The notes under the pieces were generated by a model. The model did not search any database and was not told where the DNA came from. It was given only the letters and a program-made list of their open reading frames with translations. A stretch of 64,000 nucleotides of DNA from Fidelibacterota bacterium (GTDB lineage: Bacteria > Fidelibacterota > Marinisomatia > SCGC-AAA003-L08 > TS1B11). The stretch covers positions 248,001-312,000 of the forward strand of contig SCKJ01000004.1 in the NCBI GenBank assembly GCA_004124875.1, in the 5' to 3' direction. Positions 16,852-25,138 of this stretch are shown here, in pieces; positions within the stretch are counted from its first letter, which is position 1; each line of letters starts with the position of its first letter. Both the position numbers and the translations under genes were made by a program.

Positions 16852-18137
16852 TGGCGACGCGCCCGCTGCCGGAGGTGGTCCTCATCCGCGGGGGAACGCT
16901 GTACGACCCCTCAACCGGGCATTCGCGCCAACGTGATGTGCTGATTGTGGACGGCATGCTGGCCGCAGATGGCGAGAGCGTCCCCTCAGGCGCCCATGTT
17001 ATTGAAGCTGCCGGTTGCGTGGTCACCCACGGATTTATCGACTTGCATGCCCATTTTCGGGAGCCTGGCGGAGAGGACAAGGAGACACTGGCCACCGGCG
17101 CCGAGGCGGCCATGGCCGGCGGCTTCACGCGCGTCTGCGTGATGGCCAACACCGATCCACCTGTCGACTCGCCTGAAGCAATTGCCGCCATCAGAGAGAA
17201 AAGCGCCCAGCTGCCGGTTATCATTTACCCCATTGGCGCCATCACCGCGAAAATGGCCGGTTTGGAGCTGGCCGAGCTGCGTGGCATGCGCTCCGCAGGC
17301 GCGGTCGCATTTTCGGACGATGGAAAGCCGGTCACCGATGGTCAGGTGCTGCGCAATGCCCTGCTGTATGCTGCCGATCTGGGTCTACCCATCATTAACC
17401 ATGCCGAAGACGCCGCCCTGCGCGGTGCGGGGGTCATGAATGAGGGCGCCCTGTCGACTCGGCTGGGGCTGCCCGGAAACCCCGGCATGGCTGAAGAGAG
17501 CATGGTCTACCGCGATCTGCTCCTGGCACAAAATACGGGCGGGAGACTGCATGTGCCCCACGTGAGCACTGCGGGCGCTGTCGACCAGATCCGGGCCTTC
17601 AAGGCAGCCGGCGTTGCCATCACCGCCGAGGCCACGCCACACCATATAGCGCTCACCGAAGAGCTGCTAAGGGGCTTTGACACGGCTGCCAAAGTGGCCC
17701 CCCCTCTGCGCACCGATCGTGACCGCGAGGCCGTGCTGGCCGGCCTCCTGGATGGTGTCATCGACTGTATCGCCACCGATCACGCGCCCCACACAGTGGA
17801 GGATAAGGAGCTTGATATGGTTAACGCCCCCTTCGGCATGATCGCGCTGGAATCGGCTTTTGGGCTGGCGCATCAGGCCTTGGCAGGCGCCGGCGCAACG
17901 GTTGAGCAGGTGATAGATATGCTGACTGCACGGCCGGCGAAAGTCATGGGCCTGGAGCTGACGCCGCTGAAGCCGGGGGCCGCTGCCGAGCTGGTGGTTG
18001 TCGATCCCCACGAGGAATGGACGTTCGGCATAGGTGATATCCATTCGAAGTCGCGCAACACGCCCGTGCCTGGCATGCGGCTGCGCGGCCGGGTCAGGGC
18101 CACAATCACTTCAAAAGGACTGTCTGATATCAATTAA
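16851..18137 (+). CDS. pyrC: Dihydroorotase
   Basis: 428 residues of the amidohydrolase fold: the zinc motif DLHAHFREPGGEDKET, the later metal ligands INHAED and VPHVST, and CIATDHAPHTVEDK. It closes carbamoyl-aspartate to dihydroorotate. The ATG at 16851 overlaps the pyrB stop; a TTG one codon upstream is possible. It ends the pyr operon; the ribosomal operon promoter follows. Confidence 0.95.
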   Translation: MATRPLPEVVLIRGGTLYDPSTGHSRQRDVLIVDGMLAADGESVPSGAHVIEAAGCVVTHGFIDLHAHFREPGGEDKETLATGAEAAMAGGFTRVCVMANTDPPVDSPEAIAAIREKSAQLPVIIYPIGAITAKMAGLELAELRGMRSAGAVAFSDDGKPVTDGQVLRNALLYAADLGLPIINHAEDAALRGAGVMNEGALSTRLGLPGNPGMAEESMVYRDLLLAQNTGGRLHVPHVSTAGAVDQIRAFKAAGVAITAEATPHHIALTEELLRGFDTAAKVAPPLRTDRDREAVLAGLLDGVIDCIATDHAPHTVEDKELDMVNAPFGMIALESAFGLAHQALAGAGATVEQVIDMLTARPAKVMGLELTPLKPGAAAELVVVDPHEEWTFGIGDIHSKSRNTPVPGMRLRGRVRATITSKGLSDIN

Positions 18138-18156
18138 TTCCGCACGAGGAAAAGCC

Positions 18157-18186
18157 TTGACCCCCGTCGGACCCTCCCGGTAAATT
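18157..18186 (+). promoter_or_regulatory. Promoter of the rplM-rpsI-rpsB-tsf cluster
   Basis: TTGACC (18157-18162) and TAAATT (18181-18186) are separated by 18 nt, giving a short leader before rplM at 18228. I see no clear autoregulatory L13 leader structure. Confidence 0.5.
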
Positions 18187-18227
18187 TTTGAGCTGTAGAC
18201 CGATCTATTTTTCATATTTGAGGAACG

Positions 18228-18659
18228 ATGAGCACTTACTCGCTTAAAGCGAAAGATATTGAGAAGAACTGGTTTGTGGTGGACGCCGAAGGCCAGGTTC
18301 TGGGACGGTTGGCGACCCAGGTGGCGACGATTCTGCGCGGCAAACACAAACCGACTTTCAGTCCCCATCTTGATATGGGTGATTGCGTGGTGGTGATCAA
18401 CGCCGAGAAGGTCGTGGCCACCGGAAACAAGGAGACGGGCAAGTCCTACTGGCACCACACGGGGTATATCGGCGGACAGAAGACCAGATCACTGGGCCAG
18501 ATGCGCCAGACCCATCCGGACCGGATTATCACGCAGGCGGTAAAAGGCATGCTGCCGCACAACATTCTTGGCCGCAAAATCCTCAGGCACCTCAAAGTCT
18601 ACGCCGGACCCACGCACCCCCACACCGCTCAACTGCCCAAAGAATTGGAAATCACCTAG
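18228..18659 (+). CDS. rplM: Large ribosomal subunit protein uL13
   Basis: 143 residues, normal length. [33 protein letters not shown] and the [18 protein letters not shown] signature are all present. An early assembly protein of the 50S subunit. A GAGG sits 6 nt before the ATG. It is followed by rpsI after 4 nt, the usual bacterial pair. Confidence 0.98.
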   Translation: MSTYSLKAKDIEKNWFVVDAEGQVLGRLATQVATILRGKHKPTFSPHLDMGDCVVVINAEKVVATGNKETGKSYWHHTGYIGGQKTRSLGQMRQTHPDRIITQAVKGMLPHNILGRKILRHLKVYAGPTHPHTAQLPKELEIT

Positions 18660-18663
18660 ATTT

Positions 18664-19056
18664 ATGGCTAAAGCAATAGCACAAACTGTCGGACGTCGCA
18701 AGTCCGCGGTTGCACAAGTGCGAATTTTCCCCGGCAAAGGGGAGATCACCGTTAACAAGCGCCCGATTAACGACTATTTTCACCGCGTTACCCACCGCAA
18801 CATTTTGCTCGACCCCCTCAAGATTGTCTCCAGCGAGGGTCAGTATGACATCCTGGTCAGCGTGCGCGGCGGGGGACAGACCGGGCAGGCTGGAGCCATC
18901 CGTCTGGGCATAGCCCGAGGCCTTGAGAAAATTAATGGAGACTCCAGGGCCGCACTGAAGGCCGCCGGGTTTCTTACCAGGGACGCGCGTGAAGTTGAGC
19001 GCAAGAAATACGGCCGTCCCGGGGCTCGCAAGAAATTCCAGTTCTCGAAGCGCTAA
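18664..19056 (+). CDS. rpsI: Small ribosomal subunit protein uS9
   Basis: 130 residues, starting [20 protein letters not shown] and ending in the conserved [17 protein letters not shown] tail that contacts P-site tRNA. The frame is open upstream to 18568 but that part overlaps rplM; ATG 18664 fits the family start. Four nt separate it from rplM. Confidence 0.98.
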   Translation: MAKAIAQTVGRRKSAVAQVRIFPGKGEITVNKRPINDYFHRVTHRNILLDPLKIVSSEGQYDILVSVRGGGQTGQAGAIRLGIARGLEKINGDSRAALKAAGFLTRDAREVERKKYGRPGARKKFQFSKR

Positions 19057-19076
19057 TGACGGACCGAAAGGAGAAT

Positions 19077-19991
19077 ATGGAATCGAGTTCCAACGAAATT
19101 ACTATTGAAAATCTGGTCAGCACCGGCGCTCATTTCGGGCATCTCACCCGCCGCTGGAATCCGCACTACAAACCGTTCATTTACACCGCCAAAAACGGCA
19201 TCCATATCATTGATGTGCAGCAGACGATTGAACGCCTGCAAAAAGCGGTGGAGGCCATTACCGTCATCGTCAAGAGCGGTGGAGCGGTGCTCTTTGTGGG
19301 CACCAAAAAGCAGGCCAAGGATGTGCTTCAGCGCGAAGCGGACCGCTGCAGCATGTACTACGTGGTAGAGCGCTGGCTGGGCGGCACCTTGACCAATTTT
19401 TCCACCATCAAGCGCAGCATCAAGCGGCTTCAGCAGCTGGAGAAAGATGCGGACACGCTGTACGAATCGCTCACCAAAAAAGAGATTTTGATGATGGAGC
19501 GCGAGCGCATTCGACTGTCGGACCAGCACCGCGGCATCAAGGATATGAAGCAGCTCCCCAGCGCTCTGTTTATCGTCGACGTTAATCACGAAATGACGGC
19601 CGTGCTGGAGGCCCGACGGCTGGAGATACCGGTGTTTGCCATTGTGGACAGCAACGCCGATCCCCGGAAGATCGACTACCCCATCCCGGCGAATGATGAT
19701 TCGCTCAGGGCCATTCAGCTCATTACAGCCGCCTTCGCCGATAGCATTATTTCAGCCAGAGGGGGCGAGACGTTCGAAGCCGACACCGAAGAAACCGTCG
19801 CCGAAGCTCAGCCCAAGAGGCCGGTCGCCGCCGCCAAAGCAGAGCAGCAGTCTGCAAATACAGCGGCAGCAAAAGAAGCGCCCAATAAACCGGCCGAAGC
19901 CGCCAAAGATGAGCAGCAGTCTGCAGCGGCAGCAGCAAAAGAAGCGCCCAATAAACCGGCGGTGGCGGCCAGGGATCAGAAGCTGGCGTGA
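19077..19991 (+). CDS. rpsB: Small ribosomal subunit protein uS2 with repeated C-terminal extension
   Basis: The core (about residues 10-230) is typical uS2: GAHFGHLTRRWNPHYKPFIY, FVGTKKQAKDVLQREA, RWLGGTLTNF and IPVFAIVDSNADP. I chose ATG 19077 because AAAGGAG lies just ahead of it; an ATG at 19056 overlapping the rpsI stop is an alternative. Beyond the core is a 60-residue Ala/Lys/Glu/Pro tail made of two near-identical units. The tail is probably disordered and solvent exposed. The stop overlaps the tsf GTG start by 4 nt. Confidence 0.96.
   Translation: MESSSNEITIENLVSTGAHFGHLTRRWNPHYKPFIYTAKNGIHIIDVQQTIERLQKAVEAITVIVKSGGAVLFVGTKKQAKDVLQREADRCSMYYVVERWLGGTLTNFSTIKRSIKRLQQLEKDADTLYESLTKKEILMMERERIRLSDQHRGIKDMKQLPSALFIVDVNHEMTAVLEARRLEIPVFAIVDSNADPRKIDYPIPANDDSLRAIQLITAAFADSIISARGGETFEADTEETVAEAQPKRPVAAAKAEQQSANTAAAKEAPNKPAEAAKDEQQSAAAAAKEAPNKPAVAARDQKLA
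19824..19958 (+). repeat. Tandem repeat in the rpsB 3' end
   Basis: Two consecutive in-frame units of 69 and 66 nt (19824-19892 and 19893-19958). Both encode a segment of the form AxAAKxEQQSA...AAAKEAPNKP, and a third partial unit begins after them. The near identity at DNA level points to recent duplication. Confidence 0.8.
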
Positions 19992-20605
19992 TTAAGGCGA
20001 GCCTTGTAAAGGAGTTGCGCGAAAAAACCGGCGCCGGCATGATGGAGTGCAAGCGGGCGCTGGTGGAGACAGGTGGCGACCTGGAAAAAGCTGTCGACTT
20101 TCTGCGCAAATCGGGGGCCGCGAAAGCGGCAAAAAAGGCCATCCGTGCCGCCAATGACGGTGTTATTTCCACCTATATCCATCCCGGCAGCCGGCTCGGC
20201 GTTCTGCTGGAAATCAACTGCGAAACCGATTTCGTCGCCAACACCGACATTTTTCAGACCTTCGCCCGCGATGTCGCCATGCATATCGCCGCCGCCTCGC
20301 CCGTGGTGGTGACCCGGGACCAGATGCCCGATGAACTCATCGCCAGGGAAAAGACGATCTACCAGGAGCAGGCCAAGGAGTCGGGCAAACCCGCCGATAT
20401 TGCTGAAAAAATTGTCGCCGGACGGTTGGATAAATTTTACGCTGAAAGCGCTCTTCTCGAGCAGGCGTTTGTCAAAGATCCCCAAAAGACCATCACGCAG
20501 TACCTTGAGGAGGTCATCACCAGACTGGGGGAGAACATCGTCATTACCCGCTTCGTCCGTTTTGAACTGGGCGAGGCTTCCGGCAACGGCCAGGCGACCG
20601 ACTGA
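19988..20605 (+). CDS. tsf: Elongation factor Ts (short form)
   Basis: 205 residues, the short form found outside Proteobacteria. It has the N-terminal UBA-like domain with TGAGMMECKRALVETGGDLEKA and the core motif INCETDFVANTDIF. It recycles EF-Tu-GDP. The GTG start overlaps the rpsB stop (GTGA). pyrH follows 16 nt later. Confidence 0.96.
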   Translation: MIKASLVKELREKTGAGMMECKRALVETGGDLEKAVDFLRKSGAAKAAKKAIRAANDGVISTYIHPGSRLGVLLEINCETDFVANTDIFQTFARDVAMHIAAASPVVVTRDQMPDELIAREKTIYQEQAKESGKPADIAEKIVAGRLDKFYAESALLEQAFVKDPQKTITQYLEEVITRLGENIVITRFVRFELGEASGNGQATD

Positions 20606-20621
20606 CCCCTAGCTCCTTTAT

Positions 20622-21350
20622 ATGAAAGAGCCGATCTTCCGCCGCATCCTGTTGAAGATGAGCGGAGAAATTCTCGCGGGTGAGCAGGGATTCGGCCTCG
20701 ACCCCGACATCCTCGCGAGCCTCGCCCTGCAGGTTAAATCCGTTGCCGATGTCGGCATTGACGTGGGCATCGTTATTGGTGGCGGTAATCTTTTTCGCGG
20801 TATCGAAGTGGCCGGCAAAGGGATGGACCGCGTCACCGGCGACTATCTGGGCATGACGGCCACCATCATGAACTCCGTCGCCTTTCAGTCGGCCCTCGAA
20901 AGCGCAGGACTCGACACGCGGGTTCTGTCGGCTATCACCATGGCCCAACTGACCGAGCCCTACATCAGGCGGCGGGCCATCCGTCACCTTGAGAAGGGCC
21001 GGGTGGTCATTTGCGCCGGCGGGACAGGCAACCCCTACTTCACCACCGATACGGCCGCCGTCCTGAGGGGCATTGAAATTGGGGCGGACGTGATCCTGAA
21101 AGGGACCAAGGTCGATGGTGTCTACAGCGCCGACCCGGTTACCGATCCCGGCGCCACCCGCTTTACGCATCTCAGCTACGAGGAGGTGATTTCCAAAAAA
21201 CTGCGGGTGATGGACCTCACTGCTGTTACATTATGCATGGAAAACAAACTGCCCATCATCGTGTTTGACATCCAGACCGAAGGGAACCTGCTCAAGGTCG
21301 TTACCGGCGACAATATCGGCACGAACGTATCATCCTCAAGGTCCGCGTGA
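20622..21350 (+). CDS. pyrH: UMP kinase
   Basis: 242 residues of the amino-acid-kinase fold: [38 protein letters not shown] and [16 protein letters not shown], then [13 protein letters not shown]. It phosphorylates UMP to UDP. It sits between tsf and frr, the common bacterial order. Confidence 0.97.
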   Translation: MKEPIFRRILLKMSGEILAGEQGFGLDPDILASLALQVKSVADVGIDVGIVIGGGNLFRGIEVAGKGMDRVTGDYLGMTATIMNSVAFQSALESAGLDTRVLSAITMAQLTEPYIRRRAIRHLEKGRVVICAGGTGNPYFTTDTAAVLRGIEIGADVILKGTKVDGVYSADPVTDPGATRFTHLSYEEVISKKLRVMDLTAVTLCMENKLPIIVFDIQTEGNLLKVVTGDNIGTNVSSSRSA

Positions 21351-21377
21351 TGGCGATCAACTCCGAGGTCACCGATC

Positions 21378-21935
21378 ATGATTAACGAGCTGCACGAGTC
21401 GTCCAAAAACCGGATGGGTCTTGCTGTGGAGCATGCCCGCAACGAGCTGGCAACCCTGCGCACGGGCCGCGCCAATCCGAGAATGGTCGATCACATCAAA
21501 GTCGATTACTACGGCACGCCAACGCTGCTTAAAACATTGGCCACCATCTCCGTGCCCGAACCGCGTTTGCTGGTCATTGAGCCGTTTGACAAATCCCAGA
21601 TCGGCGAGGTGGAGAAAGCCATTAATATCGCCGATGTGGGCATGGTGCCCAACAGTGACGGCAATGTGATTCGCCTGAAAGTACCCGAGCTGACTGAAGA
21701 GCGGCGTAAGGATATGGTGAAACTGGCCCACGATATAGCGGAGGAGGGACGTGTTGCCATCCGCAATATTCGCCGGGACGCCAACAACGAACTCAAGACG
21801 CTGGGTGAGAAGGAGCATCTTTCCGAAGATAATATCCACCGGGCCCTCGAAAATTTCCAGGAAATCACCGACGCTCACATCAAGGAACTCGACGAGCTGC
21901 TGACCGCCAAGGAAGGCGAAATTCTCAACGATTGA
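21378..21935 (+). CDS. frr: Ribosome recycling factor
   Basis: 185 residues with the classical LRTGRANPRMVDHIKVDYYG and PLT-like core, RLKVPELTEERRKDMVKLAHDIAEEGRVAIRNIRRDANN. It splits post-termination ribosomes with EF-G. Last gene of the translation cluster; a strong terminator follows 25 nt later. Confidence 0.97.
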   Translation: MINELHESSKNRMGLAVEHARNELATLRTGRANPRMVDHIKVDYYGTPTLLKTLATISVPEPRLLVIEPFDKSQIGEVEKAINIADVGMVPNSDGNVIRLKVPELTEERRKDMVKLAHDIAEEGRVAIRNIRRDANNELKTLGEKEHLSEDNIHRALENFQEITDAHIKELDELLTAKEGEILND

Positions 21936-21959
21936 TCCGAAGGATGGAGCTGCAATTCG

Positions 21960-21991
21960 AAAAGGGCGCGGCATCTGCCGGGCCCTTTTTC
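21960..21991 (+). terminator. Rho-independent terminator after frr
   Basis: AAAGGGC-G-CGGCA pairs with TGCCG-G-GCCCTTT around a 2-nt loop with one G-G mismatch, followed by a T-run. It also sits at the 3' end of the convergent nrdJ gene. Confidence 0.85.
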
Positions 21992-22035
21992 TATGGCCGG
22001 CTCTCTTTTTTAATCAGGATTATCGGGCCGCCGGG

Positions 22036-24672
22036 TCAGCAGCGGGAGTAGCCGCAACCGGGGCAGGTCACGCAGCCGCTTTCATGCACCACCGGGCCAC
22101 CGCACTCAGGACAAGTGGTGATGGTTTTGGAGGCCGTCTGATCTGCAGGGGCCATAGGTGGCCCTGACTCAAGGCCGTTTCCGGCCGGTTGTGCCGCCAC
22201 GGCGGGAGCCGCCTTTTGAGCCGCTGCGGGCGGGGTCAGCATGAATGGCTGCTCGTCGCCACTCGCCAGGACGGGACCTGCCACCGTGCCGCCCCCCTGG
22301 CTCCACGGGCGTTTGATCAAGTAGTCGCTGAGCACCTGAGAAATGGCGTCTGGAGTCGACAGTATCAGACGGCCGTTGTCCCACATGGGGTTGGGGCCGC
22401 TGATGCCTTTGAGCTGCCGGACAATTTCGCCGGCGTCGACACCGGACCTCAGCGCCAGCGATATCAGCCGGCTGATGGCCTCGGCCTGTGTGGAGGCCGA
22501 GCCCCCGGCCTTGCCGATGGTGGTAAACACTTCGCACAGCCCCTTTGCGTCTTCATTGATGGTCACATACAAGTTCCCTTCGCCGGTGCGGATGCGGCGG
22601 GTCATGCCAAAGGTGACATCGGAGCGGGCACGGGGATGGAGATTCACATCGCCCCGTTCTGCAACGCCGCCTGCCACCGGGTAAGCGGCGGAGGCCTGAG
22701 CCTGCGGGGGGATCTGCGTAGCTTGCGCCGCCGCCTGGGGCTCAGTTTTTTTATCATCATCATCGAGGGTGATGAGAATGCCCTCACGCGAGCCCTCCCG
22801 GTAAACGGTGATCCCTTTGAGTCCTTCGTGGTAGGCGGTCATGTAAATCTCGGCTACGGTTTCAACCGATATATCCTCGGAGAGGTTCACCGTGGAGGAG
22901 ATGGATGAGTCGATATAGCGCTGAATAAGCCCCTGCATCTTGACCCGGAAAAAGGGATCGATATGATGCGCAGTCACGACATAATCGGGTAATTCTTTAT
23001 CGTTGCCGAAGAGGTTCTTGATGACCGAATGATAGACGGTGTACTCCTTGAAATCGTCGCCGTAATTGTCATTGAGTTTGACCCGCCGTGTGTAAGATGT
23101 GGCAAAAATGGGCTCGACTCCTGAGGTGACCTGTGCCACGATGGCGCCCGATCCGGTGGGTGGGACCGTCAGCACCGTCACATTACGAATGCCGTCCGCT
23201 TCAATGTCCGCCTGCAGGTCCGCCGGTAGACTCTCAACGAATTTGCTCCTGCTGTAGCCGGCCCAGTCGAAGTTGGGGAAGCGGCCTTTTTCCCCAGCCA
23301 GCTCCACGGAGGTGCGGTACGCCGTGTCTCTCATGGCCGTGAGAACGCGCTCCATGGTGTCCAGGGCCTCCTGCGAATCGTATTTGATTTGCATGCGGAT
23401 AAACATGTCGCCCATGCCCAGTATACCCAGACCGACGCGGCGGTCGTTGATGGCATTTTCCTTCTGCGCCTCCAAGGCGTGCCGGTCGATGTTGTAATCG
23501 ATCACGTTATCCAGAAACCGCGTGGCGGTGACGACGGTTTCCTGGAAGGGCTCCAACATGAATTCGCCGCCATCATCCACGAAACGTTCCAGATTGATGC
23601 TGCCCAGGTTACAGCACCCGCCGTCGGGCAGTGGCTGCTCGGCGCAAGGATTGGTCGAGACCAGGGGCGAGACATACTCGCCGTTGTGGTAATCGCGCAT
23701 CGTATCCCAGAACAGCAGCCCCGGCTCAGCGGTGCTGTGCGCGGCGGCAATGATCTGGCCCCACAGTTCCTGAGCCTTGACGGTTCGGTAAACAGTGCCG
23801 CCCCAGCGCAGGTCGAAGTCGGCGTCCTCCTCCACGGCGTGCATGAACTCGTGGGTCAGCAGCACAGAAATGTTGGAATAGCGGACTTTGTCCAGGTTTT
23901 GCTTGATGCTGATAAATTTTTCGATATCGGGATGATCGACGCGCAGGGTCTGCATATTCGCCCCACGCCGTCCATGCTGCGCAATGGTGTTGGTGTTTAT
24001 GGAGAACAGGTCCATAAATCCGGTGGGGCCGCACGACTCGCCGCCGGTTCCCTTGATAGAATCCCCGGAAGGACGCAGAACGGACAGATCGTGGCCGCAT
24101 CCGCCACCGTACTTGTAGGTTTTGGCCTCGTCCTTCAGGGCCTGGTAGATGCCCTCGATGGAATCGTTTTTTATGCCCACGACATAGCAGTTGTTGAGCG
24201 TGGTCTTGATATTCTCCCGGCCGGCGCCGTGCATGATGCGGCCTCCGGGGATAAATCGGAAATCGACCAGGATATCCATAAACTTCGCTTCCCAGGTCTG
24301 GCGCAGCTTTTTGTTGCGCTCCACCGAGGCCATGGCCCGGGCCTGCCGGACCCACAGTTCCCACGGCGATGTTTCACCGGGAGCCAGGTATTTGTTTCTG
24401 AGCACATCCTTGGCAATTTTATCGTCGAGATAATAGTTATCCAGCGTATATTTTGTTGGAATTTCCCCCAGGTCGGCCTTGCGGGGCAGACTTGCTTTCG
24501 CAATTTCCGGTCCTGTCTCCGTCGGCTGTTGTGCCTGCCCGGCAGGAGGCTGCTCGATGGATGGAGGGTCGACCACGGCTGGCCGCTCATTGGGAACCCT
24601 GTCTGGATGACTATTTTCGGGCGCTGGTTTGCTATCGGTAAAGGGAAAGTTGTACTCAAACTGTTCTGCCAT
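22036..24672 (-). CDS. nrdJ: Adenosylcobalamin-dependent (class II) ribonucleotide reductase
   Basis: 878 residues. The N-terminal 60 are Pro/Glu-rich and variable. The catalytic barrel shows LNNCYVVGIKNDS, a Gly-rich GGGCGHDLSVLRPSG, and the active-site NPCAEQPLPDGGCCNLGSINL. The C-terminal third contains TSCPD-type repeat segments and a final zinc-ribbon with CPECGG...CPGCGYSRC, whose last cysteines act as the reducing pair. It reduces ribonucleotides using adenosylcobalamin, so it needs no oxygen. An NrdR box lies about 145 nt upstream. It is convergent with frr and not in an operon. Confidence 0.95.
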   Translation of the reverse strand: MAEQFEYNFPFTDSKPAPENSHPDRVPNERPAVVDPPSIEQPPAGQAQQPTETGPEIAKASLPRKADLGEIPTKYTLDNYYLDDKIAKDVLRNKYLAPGETSPWELWVRQARAMASVERNKKLRQTWEAKFMDILVDFRFIPGGRIMHGAGRENIKTTLNNCYVVGIKNDSIEGIYQALKDEAKTYKYGGGCGHDLSVLRPSGDSIKGTGGESCGPTGFMDLFSINTNTIAQHGRRGANMQTLRVDHPDIEKFISIKQNLDKVRYSNISVLLTHEFMHAVEEDADFDLRWGGTVYRTVKAQELWGQIIAAAHSTAEPGLLFWDTMRDYHNGEYVSPLVSTNPCAEQPLPDGGCCNLGSINLERFVDDGGEFMLEPFQETVVTATRFLDNVIDYNIDRHALEAQKENAINDRRVGLGILGMGDMFIRMQIKYDSQEALDTMERVLTAMRDTAYRTSVELAGEKGRFPNFDWAGYSRSKFVESLPADLQADIEADGIRNVTVLTVPPTGSGAIVAQVTSGVEPIFATSYTRRVKLNDNYGDDFKEYTVYHSVIKNLFGNDKELPDYVVTAHHIDPFFRVKMQGLIQRYIDSSISSTVNLSEDISVETVAEIYMTAYHEGLKGITVYREGSREGILITLDDDDKKTEPQAAAQATQIPPQAQASAAYPVAGGVAERGDVNLHPRARSDVTFGMTRRIRTGEGNLYVTINEDAKGLCEVFTTIGKAGGSASTQAEAISRLISLALRSGVDAGEIVRQLKGISGPNPMWDNGRLILSTPDAISQVLSDYLIKRPWSQGGGTVAGPVLASGDEQPFMLTPPAAAQKAAPAVAAQPAGNGLESGPPMAPADQTASKTITTCPECGGPVVHESGCVTCPGCGYSRC

Positions 24673-24814
24673 GCGGCCATCTCCTCAGCGGCGTCTTGCC
24701 CTCCGGTCATGCCATCGGGTTGAGCCAGATATCGTTTCGGCAAGGGAGGCCCCTCAGGGCCGGGACAAATGTAGATTCAGATGGAAAAAGGGTGCAAGGA
24801 AAATGTGACGGCAA

Positions 24815-24830
24815 ACACAATATATTGTGG
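24815..24830. promoter_or_regulatory. NrdR box upstream of nrdJ
   Basis: ACACAATATATTGTGG contains the perfect 14-bp palindrome CACAATATATTGTG and fits the NrdR box consensus. A weaker palindrome, ACCCA-N4-TGGGT at about 24847-24860, lies roughly one NrdR spacing away (about 31 bp centre to centre) and may be a degenerate second box. Confidence 0.7.
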
Positions 24831-24943
24831 TATTAATGCGATGGTGACCCACATTTGGGTATGTTTGGTCCGATCAGAGCCGTTTTGAAACGGCGCAAGA
24901 TGCTTGTTTTGAATGATTTGCGTCCGGTAAATTTCCCGTCCCT

Positions 24944-25014
24944 GCGGGTGTAGTTCAATGGCAGAACGTCAGCTTCCCAAGCTGAATACGAGGGTTCGAT
25001 TCCCTTCACCCGCT
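24944..25014 (+). tRNA. tRNA-Gly (anticodon CCC)
   Basis: Acceptor arms GCGGGTG (24944-24950) and CACCCGC (25007-25013) pair fully, with discriminator T. The anticodon stem TCAGC/GCTGA encloses the loop TTCCCAA, giving anticodon CCC, and the T-arm loop is TTCGATT. CCA is not encoded. Confidence 0.95.
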
Positions 25015-25138
25015 CTGATGATCGCACGCGGGGCGCCAGCCTTGGTTCCCAGGCCGGTCACGTCAACAATCCGGGCCGCCGGCCGCCTCCCGCGAAGCAT
25101 CAAGCGCGTTCTAATTCGACTCCCACGACGGGGTAGCC

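Noticed and set aside
23389-24723. Long plus-strand frame (444 aa) antisense to nrdJ
   Set aside because: It lies entirely opposite a clear ribonucleotide reductase and its composition is that of a GC-rich shadow frame.
24833-25027. Minus-strand open frame over tRNA-Gly
   Set aside because: It is the reverse complement of the tRNA and its flanks, a well-known spurious prediction, and has no protein-like features upstream.
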